A DNA stretch of 64,000 nt from JAEUJM01 sp041918615 (GCA_041918615.1 JAYRVH010000017.1:83448-147447); one strand, 5' to 3'; positions 34,781 through 43,953 are shown, counted from the first letter of the stretch. Numbers and translations are program-made. Notes: a model not told the origin generated them from the sequence alone.

Positions 34781-35686
34781 TCAACCCTTCACGGCGCCGG
34801 CAGTGAGGCCCCGGATCAGGTGTCGTTGCAGGAAGATCAGCAGGACCAGCACGGGGAGGGCCGCGATGATCGCCGCCGCGAAGCCGATGTTGGACTCCTG
34901 CACGTTGCTGGCGGCCACCGACTTGAGCCCGATCTGCACCGTCTCCCACTGCGAGACCGTGACCACGGCCCGGGGCCACAGGTACTGGTTCCATGCGGCC
35001 AGGAGGGAGATGACCCCGAACGAGGCCACCACCGGCCGGGTGACCGGCACCGCCACCCGCGCCATGAACGCGAAGTGGCCGTAGCCGTCGAGCTTGGCCG
35101 CATCGAGCAGGTCGGTCGGGATGCCCATGAACCCCTGGCGGATCAGGAAGATGCCGAAGGCCGTGGCCAGGAACGGAACGGTGAGGCCCGGGTACGAGTT
35201 GAGCCAACCCATGTTGCGGATCGTGCCCACGTTGGGGATCAGCGTGACCTCGATGGGCAGCATCAGCGTGGCCATGAACAGCACGAACACGAGCCGCTTG
35301 AAGGGGAACCGAAGGAAGGCGAAGGCGTACGCACACAGGATCGACGTGGCCAACTGGCACGACGCGATGATCACGGTCACCACCGCGCTCAACACCATCC
35401 GGCGGCCCAACTCGCCCTCGGTGAACGCCCGACGGAAGATGTCCCACTCGACGGCAACCGGGTAGAGCGGCAACCCGTCGTTGATGTACGCGACCGGGGT
35501 CGAGAGCGCCCGTACGAGCGTCATGTAGACGGGGAAGACCACGAAGAGCGACAGGGCGCTCAGCGCGAGGTACCAGCCCACGTTCTTCGCCGTCCGCGCC
35601 GACTTGCCCGGAAGGTCGCCGGTCGTGGTGGCCGCCGCCGCGCCGAGGACCGGCGTGGGGTCGTGCATCGTGATCGTGTCAGCCAT
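34781..35686 (-). CDS. Carbohydrate ABC transporter permease (MalG/UgpE type)
   Basis: A 301-residue inner-membrane permease with about six helices. The coupling EAA loop reads AAKLDGYGHFAFMARVAVPVTRP, matching the EAA-x3-G signature, and the start YLALSALSLFVVFPVYMTLVRAL and end LQRHLIRGLTAGAVKG are family-like. It forms the pore with the MalF/UgpA-type subunit; its ATG overlaps that gene's stop by 8 bases. GC-rich DNA gives a long antisense frame, which is ignored. Confidence 0.94.
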   Translation of the reverse strand: MADTITMHDPTPVLGAAAATTTGDLPGKSARTAKNVGWYLALSALSLFVVFPVYMTLVRALSTPVAYINDGLPLYPVAVEWDIFRRAFTEGELGRRMVLSAVVTVIIASCQLATSILCAYAFAFLRFPFKRLVFVLFMATLMLPIEVTLIPNVGTIRNMGWLNSYPGLTVPFLATAFGIFLIRQGFMGIPTDLLDAAKLDGYGHFAFMARVAVPVTRPVVASFGVISLLAAWNQYLWPRAVVTVSQWETVQIGLKSVAASNVQESNIGFAAAIIAALPVLVLLIFLQRHLIRGLTAGAVKG

Positions 35687-36581
35687 AGTGCACCCGCCGA
35701 TCGAGGATCAGGAATTGGCCCATGGTGACGACGAAGGTGATGCCGAACAGGCCGAGAGCCATCACCGAGCCTTCGCCGAGGTCGATGGGCTGTTGGCGCT
35801 GGAAGATCTTGAACACGAGGGTCTCGGTGGACCCCGCCGGCCCACCGGCGGTGAGGATGTCGATCTGGGCGAAGGCCTGGAACGCGAACACGGTGAGGAC
35901 CACGACGAGGAACAGCAGCGTCGGCGAGATGATCGGCAGGGTGACCCGGAAGAACCGGCGCAGCGGGCCGGCGCCATCGATGGTGGCGCTCTCCATCAAC
36001 TCCTCGGGGACGGCCTGGAGGCCGGCGAGCACGATGATGAAGGTGAGCCCCAGGTTCTGCCAGATCGAGGAGAGCGACACCCCGAACAGGGCCATGTCCG
36101 GGTCGGCGAGCCAGTTGACCTTGAAGTAGCCGACCTGGGGGTTGAGCAGCACGAAGAAGATCACCGAGGCCACCGCGACCGAGGTGGCGACCGTGGAGGC
36201 GAAGATCGTCTGGAAGATCTTGATGCCCCGCAGCTTGCGGTTGGCCACCACCGCCAGCGCGATGCCCAGCACGAGGCCGGCGGGCACCGTGTAGAACACA
36301 TAGCTCACGGTGTGGAGGACGCCCTCGCGGAACTCACTGCCGGTGAGCACGTCGGTGATCTGGCTGGGGCCCACGTAGCGCTCGGCCGTGCCGGTGCGGT
36401 TCTGCTGGTAGAGCGCGAAGTGGACGAGCCGACCGAGGGGGTAGAAGAAGAACCAGCCGAACACGATGGCGGCCGGCGTGATGAACAGGACGAAGATCCC
36501 CGCTTCCCTGGTGGTGGAGCGGCGGAAGAACGACGGCGGCGCCTCGACCACGTGGTCGGCGGAGGCGAGGGTCGAGGTCAA
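35679..36581 (-). CDS. Carbohydrate ABC transporter permease (MalF/UgpA type), TTG start
   Basis: A 300-residue permease. Helices start at FVLFITPAAIVFGWFFFYPL, the EAA loop reads ESATIDGAGPLRRFFRVTLP, and the last helix ends QFLILDRRVHYG. The start is chosen as TTG at 36581, which overlaps the stop of the ATPase gene (the TTG and TGA share bases) and gives the normal family length. The open frame continues 56 codons further upstream, but those codons lie in the ATPase gene's shadow and are arginine/glycine-rich. Next ATG or GTG starts would truncate the N-terminal segment. Confidence 0.9.
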   Translation of the reverse strand: MTSTLASADHVVEAPPSFFRRSTTREAGIFVLFITPAAIVFGWFFFYPLGRLVHFALYQQNRTGTAERYVGPSQITDVLTGSEFREGVLHTVSYVFYTVPAGLVLGIALAVVANRKLRGIKIFQTIFASTVATSVAVASVIFFVLLNPQVGYFKVNWLADPDMALFGVSLSSIWQNLGLTFIIVLAGLQAVPEELMESATIDGAGPLRRFFRVTLPIISPTLLFLVVVLTVFAFQAFAQIDILTAGGPAGSTETLVFKIFQRQQPIDLGEGSVMALGLFGITFVVTMGQFLILDRRVHYG

Positions 36582-37663
36582 TTCAGGCGGTCCGTGCTCT
36601 CGGCGTCGAAGAGGTGCACGTTCTCGGCCAGATGGCCGAGCCGCACCGCGCTCCCGAGCGCAGGGGCCGCTCCCTCGTCGGTCTCCTGGCGGACGATCGC
36701 CTTCGAGCCGGCGATGTCGCAGATGATGTGGCGCTCGTGACCCAACCACTCGACGGCCGACACAGTGGCCTCGATGGTGCCCTCGCCCGCGTGGAGGTGC
36801 TCGGGCCGGATGCCGACGACCACGCTGCGACCCGGCGACGCCTGGCCGACGAACGGGATGCGGCTGGCGCCGGCGACGACGACGTTGCCCTCGACCACCT
36901 CGCCGGCGATGGTGTTCATGGGCGGACTGCCGATGAAGCGGGCCACGAACAGGTTGGCGGGCCGCTCGTACACGGCCTGGGGCGCACCCACCTGTTGGAG
37001 GCGCCCCTCGGTCATCACCGCCATGCGGTCGGCCATGGTCATGGCCTCCACCTGGTCGTGGGTGACGTAGACGAAGGTGGTGGCCACCTCCCGGTGGAGC
37101 GCGACCAGGTCGAGCCTGGTCTGGGCCCGGAGCTTGGCGTCGAGGTTCGAGAGCGGCTCGTCCATGAGGAAGACCTCGGGCCGCCGCACGATGGCCCGAG
37201 CCAGCGCGACGCGTTGACGCTGGCCCCCCGAAAGCGCGCCCGGCTTGCGCTTGACCAGCTCGCTCAGGCCGAGGGTCTCGACTGCCCCGGTGACCCGCTC
37301 GGCCCGCTCGGATGCGGTGAGCTTCCGGGGCTCGGTCCCGTCGACGGCGTACTTGCGGGCCTTCAGCGGGAACTCGATGTTCTGGGCCACGGTCATGTGG
37401 GGATAGAGGGCGTAGCTCTGGAACACCATGGCGATGTCGCGGTCCTTGGCCTCGACGTTGTTCACCACGCGGTCGCCGATCCGCAGGACGCCGTCGCTCA
37501 CGGTCTCGAGGCCGGCGATCATCCGCAGGGCGGTGCTCTTGCCGCAGCCCGACGGGCCGAGCAGCACCATGAACTCACCGTCGGTGATGTCGAGGGTGAA
37601 CGAGTCGACGGCGGTGACGTCGTCGAACCGCTTGGTCACCTCGTCGAACGAAACCCCGCTCAT
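36578..37663 (-). CDS. Carbohydrate ABC transporter ATP-binding protein (MalK/UgpC type)
   Basis: A 361-residue ATPase with a C-terminal regulatory OB domain. Walker A is GPSGCGKST, the Q-loop FQSYALYPHMTV, the signature LSGGQRQRVALARAI, and Walker B VFLMDEPLSNLDAKLR with the switch VYVTHDQ. The C-terminal TOBE region includes VVGIRPEHL and the tail LGHLAENVHLFDA. ATG at 37663 follows GGGGAG; an upstream in-frame extension is shadow sequence. It powers the MalFG-type permeases downstream; ATPases of this class are often shared among several sugar transporters. Confidence 0.95.
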   Translation of the reverse strand: MSGVSFDEVTKRFDDVTAVDSFTLDITDGEFMVLLGPSGCGKSTALRMIAGLETVSDGVLRIGDRVVNNVEAKDRDIAMVFQSYALYPHMTVAQNIEFPLKARKYAVDGTEPRKLTASERAERVTGAVETLGLSELVKRKPGALSGGQRQRVALARAIVRRPEVFLMDEPLSNLDAKLRAQTRLDLVALHREVATTFVYVTHDQVEAMTMADRMAVMTEGRLQQVGAPQAVYERPANLFVARFIGSPPMNTIAGEVVEGNVVVAGASRIPFVGQASPGRSVVVGIRPEHLHAGEGTIEATVSAVEWLGHERHIICDIAGSKAIVRQETDEGAAPALGSAVRLGHLAENVHLFDAESTDRLN

Positions 37664-37778
37664 GGCTCCCCTCCCTCCCCTGCTCGGCTCGCCGCCACGG
37701 TAGGCCGGATGGGCGACACCGGGGCGATGACCGCGTAAAGGTAGCCCAACGCGGAGATGAACGATGGACGCAGCGGGA

Positions 37779-39221
37779 TCAGCCCCGAGCGGCGGCGTAG
37801 GCGGCGCGCACCGACGCCGCATCGACCGAAGCGTCGGGCTCGACCGTGCCCCCCTCGCCCAGGCCCCACGCGGCGGCCACCCCTCCCGGATCAATGCCCT
37901 GGAGGGCCGCGGCCGCCTGGACACAGGCGCCCGTCGCCACGAGCTCGCCCGCGTCGGGCACCGTGACGGTGCGGCCGGACAGGTCCGCCAGCACGTGGCG
38001 GTAGGCGCGCGATCGTGCCCCGCCACCGACGAGAACCGTTCGCCCGGCGTGTACGTCGACCCCCGACGCCGACAGGGCATCGAGGCCGTCGAGCAGCCCG
38101 CACACCACCCCCTCGTGGGCGGCCCGGGCCAGGTGCTCTCTCGAGATCCCGTGGCGCAGGCCCGAGAGCGTGCCCGTGGCATCGGGACGATCGGGCGTGC
38201 GCTCGCCGGCGAAGTAGGGAACCAGCACGACCCCGCCCGCGCCCGCCGGGGCCGATAGCGCCAGATCGGACAACTCGTCGTGCTCGACGCCGAGCACGTG
38301 GGCGAAAGCATCGGTGACTCGGGCGGCGTTGAGGGTGCAGACCAGCGGCAGGAACCGGCCCGTGGCGTCCGCGAAGCCCGCGACGGCGCCGGTGGGATCG
38401 GCCGTGGCGTGATCGCTCACCGAGTACACCGTTCCCGACGTGCCCAAAGAGAACGCCACGTCACCCGCCCGCAACCCGAGGGCGAGCGCGGCGGCCATGT
38501 TGTCGCCGGTGCCTGCAGCCACCAGCGGCTCGCCCTCGAGGCCCAGTCGGCCGGCGGGGCCGGACAGGACGTTGCCGGCAACCTCGCCGGGGCCGAGAAC
38601 CTTCGGGAGTCGCGCCAGCCACCCGTCGTCGCCCGGCGCCTCGTCCACGATGCGCAACCGGTCGGTGCGCCAACGACCCTCGGCCGGTGACCAGTAGCCG
38701 GTGCCCGAGGCGTCGCCCCGATCGGTGACGTACGCGCCGGTGAGCCGGTAGGTGAGCCAGTCATGGGGCAGGAGCACGTGGGCCAGGCGCCCGAAGCGCT
38801 CCGGCTCCTGGCGGTGCATCCAGGACAGCTTGGTGATGGTGAACGCGGCCACGGGCACGCTGCCCACCGCCTCGGCCCACGCCTCGGGGCCTCCGCCTTG
38901 CTTCACGAGCCAGCCCGCGTCCGGCGACGTCTGGGTGTCGTTCCACAGCTTCGCCGGGCGGAGGACCCCGCCCGACGCACCGAGCGCAACGAGGCCGTGC
39001 TGCTGGGCCGCCACCGACACGGCGGCGACCTTGCGGACCCCCGTTGCCGCGACTGCCTGCGCGAGGGCCGACCACCACGACTCGGGATCCTGCTCGCTCC
39101 GGGGCGGCGCGGTGGGCGGGTGCGGCGCCGACCCGGTGGCGACGAGGGCGCCGGTGTCGGCGTCGCGCACCTCCACCTTGGTGGATTGCGTCGACGAGTC
39201 GATTCCGAGGACGAGTGCCAT
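37779..39221 (-). CDS. xylB: Xylulokinase (FGGY family carbohydrate kinase)
   Basis: A 480-residue kinase that phosphorylates D-xylulose or a related ketose. Motifs are GIDSSTQSTKVEVRD (phosphate-1), SVAAQQHGLVAL, LWNDTQTSPDA and GTGDNMAAALALGL (about the catalytic Asp), and VLVGGGARSRAYRHVLADL near the end. ATG at 39221 starts at MALVLGIDSS directly before the fold; an earlier in-frame ATG adds 17 residues. It precedes the ABC genes by 115 bp on the same strand, which suggests the importer brings in a pentose or pentitol. The exact ketose is not determined. Confidence 0.88.
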   Translation of the reverse strand: MALVLGIDSSTQSTKVEVRDADTGALVATGSAPHPPTAPPRSEQDPESWWSALAQAVAATGVRKVAAVSVAAQQHGLVALGASGGVLRPAKLWNDTQTSPDAGWLVKQGGGPEAWAEAVGSVPVAAFTITKLSWMHRQEPERFGRLAHVLLPHDWLTYRLTGAYVTDRGDASGTGYWSPAEGRWRTDRLRIVDEAPGDDGWLARLPKVLGPGEVAGNVLSGPAGRLGLEGEPLVAAGTGDNMAAALALGLRAGDVAFSLGTSGTVYSVSDHATADPTGAVAGFADATGRFLPLVCTLNAARVTDAFAHVLGVEHDELSDLALSAPAGAGGVVLVPYFAGERTPDRPDATGTLSGLRHGISREHLARAAHEGVVCGLLDGLDALSASGVDVHAGRTVLVGGGARSRAYRHVLADLSGRTVTVPDAGELVATGACVQAAAALQGIDPGGVAAAWGLGEGGTVEPDASVDAASVRAAYAAARG

Positions 39222-39367
39222 GTCGCACGACATTAGAAGGGCGCGTCGGGGGACGGCGGAGGCGGTGCGCACGCGCCGGGCGGGACGATGCCCACTACCA
39301 CGAGCGCATCACGGCATGTGGAGCCACTACTACCATCAGCGCGCACCCCAAACGACAGGAACCCCTC

Positions 39368-40930
39368 ATGGAGACCCGACGCCCGGCGTTCCTACGCCCC
39401 TTGGCTGCGCTCCCTCACTTCTCCGTGCGCGACGTCGAAGACGAGATGCCCGGCGCATCGCTGTGTGGCCTGCACGCCCACGTCCTGATCGAGCCCATCG
39501 ACCGCGAATCGACCGACACCGGCGAGCCGTGCGAGTTGCGCATGACGATCGACCCCGACGAGCTGGCCGGGGTCGACGTCACCACCCTGCGGCTGTTCGC
39601 CATCGCGCTCGAAGACCCGGCTCAGCCGAGGTTCTCGCTGGTCGATCGCAGCGGTTTCGATCCGGCGACCGGTGAGCTGTGGGCTCGGATCGAACGGGCG
39701 GGCCGCTACGGGGCGTACGCCCTTCCCGCCGACCCGCGTGGGCGCTTCACCGTCGAGCAGCTGCTCGCGTCCTACCCGATCATCCGACGCGAGATGATCG
39801 ACGGGGGCACCACATTCCGCGATCGCATCTGCGAATACGTCCTCTGCACCGGTGATCAACGCGGCGGCGGCCCCTGCGCGCGATGTCTCGGGCTCGAACT
39901 GACGTGGGCGGGACCGCCCGAGTTCGCCCTCTTCGAGCCCCGACCCTTCAAGCCCCGACCGATTCCCGGGCCGGTCGACCTGCAGGCTTCGTGCCTGCTC
40001 ATCGACGGTCCGATCGCCTACCGCGACGAGCCCGGCAACCTCGTCACGATCAGCTCACCGGGGAGCAGCCCGACAACGGTGGTCGCGGCGACCGCCGACA
40101 CCTTGATCACGTCTTTCGAAATCGGTCCCGACGGCATCACGATCGCCTTCATCACGGAAGGCACCACCGGCTCGCCGATGTGGACCGTGGAGACATGCAG
40201 TGTCGACGGCACGAACCGCAGCCCCGTGCTCACGAGCACCGAGGAGCTGCGGTCGATCACCTGGCGACCGATGGCGGCCGGCGCTCCCCAGCTCGGGTTC
40301 ACGGTCAGGCGTCCGACCGGGTTCGACCTCGATGTCGTCGAGGTGGGCGGGGCGGGGCGCGGCCGCCTGATCAGCTCGCCGATCCCCCAGGGGGCGATGC
40401 GCCTCATCGACGTCGAGCACCCGCGATGGTCGCCCGACGGCAAGCACGTGGCGTTCGTGGCCACCCTGGACGACCCAGCCCGCGGCGCCCATTCCTGGGT
40501 CGCGACCCTCCTCTGCGTCGCGAGCGGCGATGGCACCGGGGTGACCCGAGCCCCGCTCACACCGACGATCATCGCAGAAGGACCCGTCTTCTGGCTCCCC
40601 GACGGCAGCGGCATCGGCTGCGGACTGACCTTCTCATACTCATTTGCGCCTGAGTTCTCGGTCTACCGGTTCGTGGCCGGTGCGCTGGCCGGCCTGGCCC
40701 GGGGGCTCGCCGCCGGAGGACTCGCGCACACGATCGCCTGGTTGTCGGTCGCACCGCGGGGCGACCGGGTCGTGACGAGCCACGCCTGGCCCGGCCTACC
40801 GCCTCGCGACCTCTGGGTCCATGACCTCCACGTGAACTGGTCGGCCACGCCGCCGATCACCATGGGGCCTCCGTTGGCGATCAACCGACAGGGGTACCGT
40901 CCCAACTGGGGCGCCACCTGCGCGACGTAG
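39368..40930 (+). CDS. Cytoplasmic TolB/WD40-like beta-propeller protein
   Basis: A 520-residue protein with no signal peptide. The N-terminal part (about 1-170) is a unique domain including a cysteine cluster (EYVLCTGDQ, GPCARCLGLEL). From about 200 onward propeller blades are suggested by SPDGKHVAFVATLD, LPDGSGIGCG and VAPRGDRVVTSHAW, in the TolB/PD40 style. No catalytic motif is recognised. AGGAACCCCTC before the ATG is a fair ribosome site. It is divergent from xylB and convergent with copA. Function unknown. Confidence 0.6.
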   Translation: METRRPAFLRPLAALPHFSVRDVEDEMPGASLCGLHAHVLIEPIDRESTDTGEPCELRMTIDPDELAGVDVTTLRLFAIALEDPAQPRFSLVDRSGFDPATGELWARIERAGRYGAYALPADPRGRFTVEQLLASYPIIRREMIDGGTTFRDRICEYVLCTGDQRGGGPCARCLGLELTWAGPPEFALFEPRPFKPRPIPGPVDLQASCLLIDGPIAYRDEPGNLVTISSPGSSPTTVVAATADTLITSFEIGPDGITIAFITEGTTGSPMWTVETCSVDGTNRSPVLTSTEELRSITWRPMAAGAPQLGFTVRRPTGFDLDVVEVGGAGRGRLISSPIPQGAMRLIDVEHPRWSPDGKHVAFVATLDDPARGAHSWVATLLCVASGDGTGVTRAPLTPTIIAEGPVFWLPDGSGIGCGLTFSYSFAPEFSVYRFVAGALAGLARGLAAGGLAHTIAWLSVAPRGDRVVTSHAWPGLPPRDLWVHDLHVNWSATPPITMGPPLAINRQGYRPNWGATCAT

Positions 40931-40960
40931 CTCCGGACGCGTCCACCCGCGTGGTCGAGA

Positions 40961-43225
40961 TCAGGAGTGGTCGGCCGGGCGGGCGGCCAAGGGCTGGAAC
41001 GTCCGCAGACGGAGGCTGTTGCTGACCACGAAGACGCTCGAGAAGGCCATGGCGGCACCCGCGATCAGGGGGCTCAACAGACCGGCTGCGGCAAGGGGAA
41101 GGGCGGCGACGTTGTAGGCGAAGGCCCAGAACAGGTTGCCCTTGATGGTCCGCAGCGTGCGACGGGACAAGCGGATGGCGTCGGCCGCGGACCGCAGGTC
41201 TCCCCCGACCAACGTCAGATCGCTGGCTTCGATCGCCGCGTCGCTCCCGGTTCCCATGGCCAGCCCGAGATCGGCCTGGGCTAGGGCGGCGGCGTCGTTC
41301 ACGCCGTCGCCGACCATGGCGACGATCCGGCCCTCGGCCTGGAGGCGCCGGATCGTGTCGAGCTTCGCTTCGGGGACGACCTCGGCGATCACCTCGGCGA
41401 TGCCGACCTCGTCGGCGACTGCTCGGGCCGCCTGCGCGTTGTCGCCCGTGAGCAGGACAGGGGCGAGCCCGAGGGCCCGGAGGTCTGCGATCGCCTGGTG
41501 CGAGGTCGGCTTCACCGTGTCGGCCACCACGAGCACGGCCCGGGCCTCGCCGTCCCAGCCGGCGAGCACCGCAGTGCGCCCTTCCGCCTCGGCCGTCGCC
41601 TTCACCGATGCGAGGGAGGCGGGCACCGTGAGCGACCAGTCGGCGATCAATCGGTCGCGACCGGCGACGACCGCGTGACCTTCCACGACGCCTTGCACGC
41701 CGAGTCCCTGCCGGCTCTGGAACGACTCGACGGCAGGGAGGTCGCCGATCCGATCGCGGGCACCTGCGGCGATGGCACGGGACACCGGGTGCTCGGAGGC
41801 CGCCGAGACCGCCCCGACGAGGCGCAGCACGGTGTCCTCGTCGGCGCCGCCGGCGGCGGTGACGCCGACGAGGGCCATGGTCCCCGTGGTCACGGTGCCG
41901 GTCTTGTCGAGCACCACCGTGTCGACCCGACGGGTGGACTCGAGCACCTCGGGCCCCTTGATGAGGATGCCCAACTGCGCGCCGCGACCGGTGCCGACGA
42001 GCAGGGCGGTCGGGGTGGCCAGGCCCAGCGCGCACGGGCAGGCGATGATGAGGACCGCGACCGCGGCGGTGAACGCCGTGTTGGCACCTTCGCCCGCCCC
42101 CAGCCAGAACCCGAGCGTGGCGACCGAGAGGCCGATCACGATCGGCACGAAGACGGCCGAGACCTGGTCGGCGAGGCGCTGGATGGGCGCCTTGCCCGAC
42201 TGCGCCTCGGTGACGAGCCGCCCGATGCGGGCCAGTTGGGTGTCGGCGCCGACCCGGGTGGCGCGGACGACCAGGCGCCCGCCCGCGTTGACGGTCGCTC
42301 CGGTGACGGCGTCGCCCGAGCCCACCTCCACCGGAACGCTCTCGCCGGTGAGGAGCGAGGCGTCGATGGCCGAGGTGCCCTCTTCCACGACACCGTCGGT
42401 GGCGACCTTCTCGCCGGGTCGCACCACGAAGCGGTCGCCGACCTCGAGCCGGTCGATCGGCTCGAGGTGCTCCCCGCCGTCACGCAACACCGCTACTTCC
42501 TTGGCCCCGAGCTCGAGGAGTGCCTTCAGGGCCGCGCCCGACTGCCGTTTGGCGCGGGTCTCGAAGTAACGACCCGCCAGGATGAAGACCGTGACGGCGC
42601 TGGCCACCTCGAGGTAGATCTCGTGCTCGCCACCGCCTCGGGCGAGGTCGAGGTCGAACGACATGGTCATGCCGGGCACGCCGGCGTCGCCGATGAACAA
42701 CGCGTAGAGCGACCAGCTGTAGGCGGCCAGGGTGCCGAGCGATATGAGCGTGTCCATGGTCGCCGTCCCGTGGCGCAGGTTGAGCCACGCGGCCCGGTGG
42801 AACGGCAGGGCGCCCCACACCACGACCGGCGAGGCGAGGGTGAGGGCGAGCCACTGCCAGTTCTCGAACTGGAGAGCCGGGATCATCGACAGCAGGACCA
42901 CGGGCAGTGCCAGCACGGCGGACACCACCAGGCGGTTGCGCAGCGCCGCCAGTTCCGGGTCGGCACCGGCCGACGGGTCGCTGTCCTCGCGGACGGCTGC
43001 TCCCACGACGCTGGCCCGGTAGCCGGTGGCCTCGATCTCGGCGACGACCAGGGCCGTGTCGAGACCCTGGGCCAGGTCCACCGAGGCCCGGTCGGTCGCG
43101 AAGTTGACCGTGGCCGTGACCCCGTCGAGCTTGTTGAGCCGCTTCTCGATGCGGGCGGCACACGACGCACAGGTCATGCCCTCGACGTCGAGGTCGACGT
43201 GCCCGGCCACGTGCACCCCGCTCAT
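40961..43225 (-). CDS. copA: Copper-exporting P1B-type ATPase
   Basis: A 754-residue heavy-metal pump. It has one N-terminal HMA domain with GMTCASC (Cys 19 and 22), membrane metal-binding CPCALGLATP, the phosphorylation motif DKTGT (Asp about 440), the SEHPVSRAI histidine-proline motif and TGDNAQAARAVADEVGI. CPC with an N-terminal CxxC indicates Cu(I) export. It is last in a divergent operon from csoR, behind copZ and a 53-aa membrane protein; the start overlaps the small gene's stop (ATGA). Transcription should be repressed by CsoR and released by copper. Confidence 0.96.
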   Translation of the reverse strand: MSGVHVAGHVDLDVEGMTCASCAARIEKRLNKLDGVTATVNFATDRASVDLAQGLDTALVVAEIEATGYRASVVGAAVREDSDPSAGADPELAALRNRLVVSAVLALPVVLLSMIPALQFENWQWLALTLASPVVVWGALPFHRAAWLNLRHGTATMDTLISLGTLAAYSWSLYALFIGDAGVPGMTMSFDLDLARGGGEHEIYLEVASAVTVFILAGRYFETRAKRQSGAALKALLELGAKEVAVLRDGGEHLEPIDRLEVGDRFVVRPGEKVATDGVVEEGTSAIDASLLTGESVPVEVGSGDAVTGATVNAGGRLVVRATRVGADTQLARIGRLVTEAQSGKAPIQRLADQVSAVFVPIVIGLSVATLGFWLGAGEGANTAFTAAVAVLIIACPCALGLATPTALLVGTGRGAQLGILIKGPEVLESTRRVDTVVLDKTGTVTTGTMALVGVTAAGGADEDTVLRLVGAVSAASEHPVSRAIAAGARDRIGDLPAVESFQSRQGLGVQGVVEGHAVVAGRDRLIADWSLTVPASLASVKATAEAEGRTAVLAGWDGEARAVLVVADTVKPTSHQAIADLRALGLAPVLLTGDNAQAARAVADEVGIAEVIAEVVPEAKLDTIRRLQAEGRIVAMVGDGVNDAAALAQADLGLAMGTGSDAAIEASDLTLVGGDLRSAADAIRLSRRTLRTIKGNLFWAFAYNVAALPLAAAGLLSPLIAGAAMAFSSVFVVSNSLRLRTFQPLAARPADHS

Positions 43226-43383
43226 CGCCCCATGTCCATCGTGGGGTCGGACGAGTGGACGTCGGTCGGTACCGGCGGCGGGTCGTCGGCCGATGGCCCG
43301 AGCGCGCGGCCCACCCCGAAGGCGGCGAGGAAGACCAGGCCGAGCACGGCGCCGAACAGGACCAGGCGGGTCGCCACACTCAT
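43222..43383 (-). CDS. 53-aa membrane-anchored protein between copZ and copA
   Basis: Reads MSVATRLVLFGAVLGLVFLA, then AFGVGRALGPSADD and a tail VPTDVHSSDPTMDMGR. One helix (about residues 6-26) likely leaves the tail outside the cell. The tail carries one His and two Met, which could bind Cu(I)/Cu(II). Both ends overlap neighbours (TGATG with copZ, ATGA with copA), so it is made together with the pump. It may accept or chaperone exported copper; that is inferred from context. Confidence 0.8.
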   Translation of the reverse strand: MSVATRLVLFGAVLGLVFLAAFGVGRALGPSADDPPPVPTDVHSSDPTMDMGR

Positions 43384-43586
43384 CCGGTCACCTCGTAGCC
43401 GGCCTTGTCGACGGCCGCACGGACCTCGTCGTCGCGCAGGGCTGCGTCGCTGGTCACCGCCGCGGCGCCCGTCGCCAGGTCGACGTCCACGTGGGTCACG
43501 CCGTCGAGCCGTCCGAGCTCGCCTGTGACCGCGGCCACGCAGTGGTCGCAGGTCATCCCCTCTACCGCGTAGGTGGTCACTGGCAT
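43380..43586 (-). CDS. copZ: Copper chaperone CopZ (HMA domain protein)
   Basis: A 68-residue single heavy-metal-associated domain. GMTCDHC supplies Cys 13 and 16 that carry Cu(I), and DGVTHVDVDLATGAAAV and the end DKAGYEVTG complete the ferredoxin-like fold. ATG at 43586 gives the standard size; an upstream ATG at 43676 would add 30 residues crossing the CsoR operator and is rejected. It delivers copper to CopA and possibly to CsoR. First gene of the minus-strand operon. Confidence 0.93.
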   Translation of the reverse strand: MPVTTYAVEGMTCDHCVAAVTGELGRLDGVTHVDVDLATGAAAVTSDAALRDDEVRAAVDKAGYEVTG

Positions 43587-43620
43587 GGTCGCTCCCCTGG
43601 TCTCGGCTCCTGTGCCTATA

Positions 43621-43648
43621 CTTATACCCCCTAAGGGTACATTACCAA
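43621..43648 (-). promoter_or_regulatory. copZ promoter with CsoR-type operator between -35 and -10
   Basis: The minus strand reads TTGGTA (43648-43643), a 16-base spacer, then TATAAG (43626-43621). The spacer and its edge contain the near-palindrome TACCCCCTAAGGGTA (43625-43639) with TACCC/GGGTA arms, a shape expected of CsoR-family operators. On the plus strand TACATT (43638-43643) could be the csoR -10, so one operator would silence both directions. Sequence elements are seen; binding is inferred. Confidence 0.7.
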
Positions 43649-43668
43649 CGGTCCGAGGAGACGTGCGC

Positions 43669-43953
43669 ATGACCACTCGTGGCTACACGGCAACGAAGGA
43701 TCAACTGCGGGCGAGGCTCGCGCGCATCGAGGGCCAGGTGCGGGGCGTGTCGAAGATGGTCGACGAGGACCGCTACTGCGTCGACGTGCTCACGCAGATC
43801 AATGCCGTTCGGGCGGCCCTCGACAGCGTGGCCCTCGGCCTGCTGGACGGCCACGTCCGACACTGCCTCGCCCCTGGCGGCGGCGGGCCGAGCGAGCCCG
43901 AGGCACAAGCCGAGGAGCTCATGTCCGCGGTCGGCCGGATGCTGTCGCGGTAG
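43669..43953 (+). CDS. csoR: CsoR copper-sensing transcriptional repressor
   Basis: A 94-residue all-helical repressor of the DUF156 family. The Cu(I) ligand set Cys 37, His 62 and Cys 66 (RYCVDVL, DGHVRHC) matches the C-H-C fingerprint of copper sensors such as M. tuberculosis CsoR. The ATG at 43669 follows CGAGGAG at good spacing; the longer in-frame start at 43573 would cross the operator. It is divergent from copZ-copA and should bind the shared 15-bp near-palindrome until copper displaces it. Confidence 0.95.
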   Translation: MTTRGYTATKDQLRARLARIEGQVRGVSKMVDEDRYCVDVLTQINAVRAALDSVALGLLDGHVRHCLAPGGGGPSEPEAQAEELMSAVGRMLSR

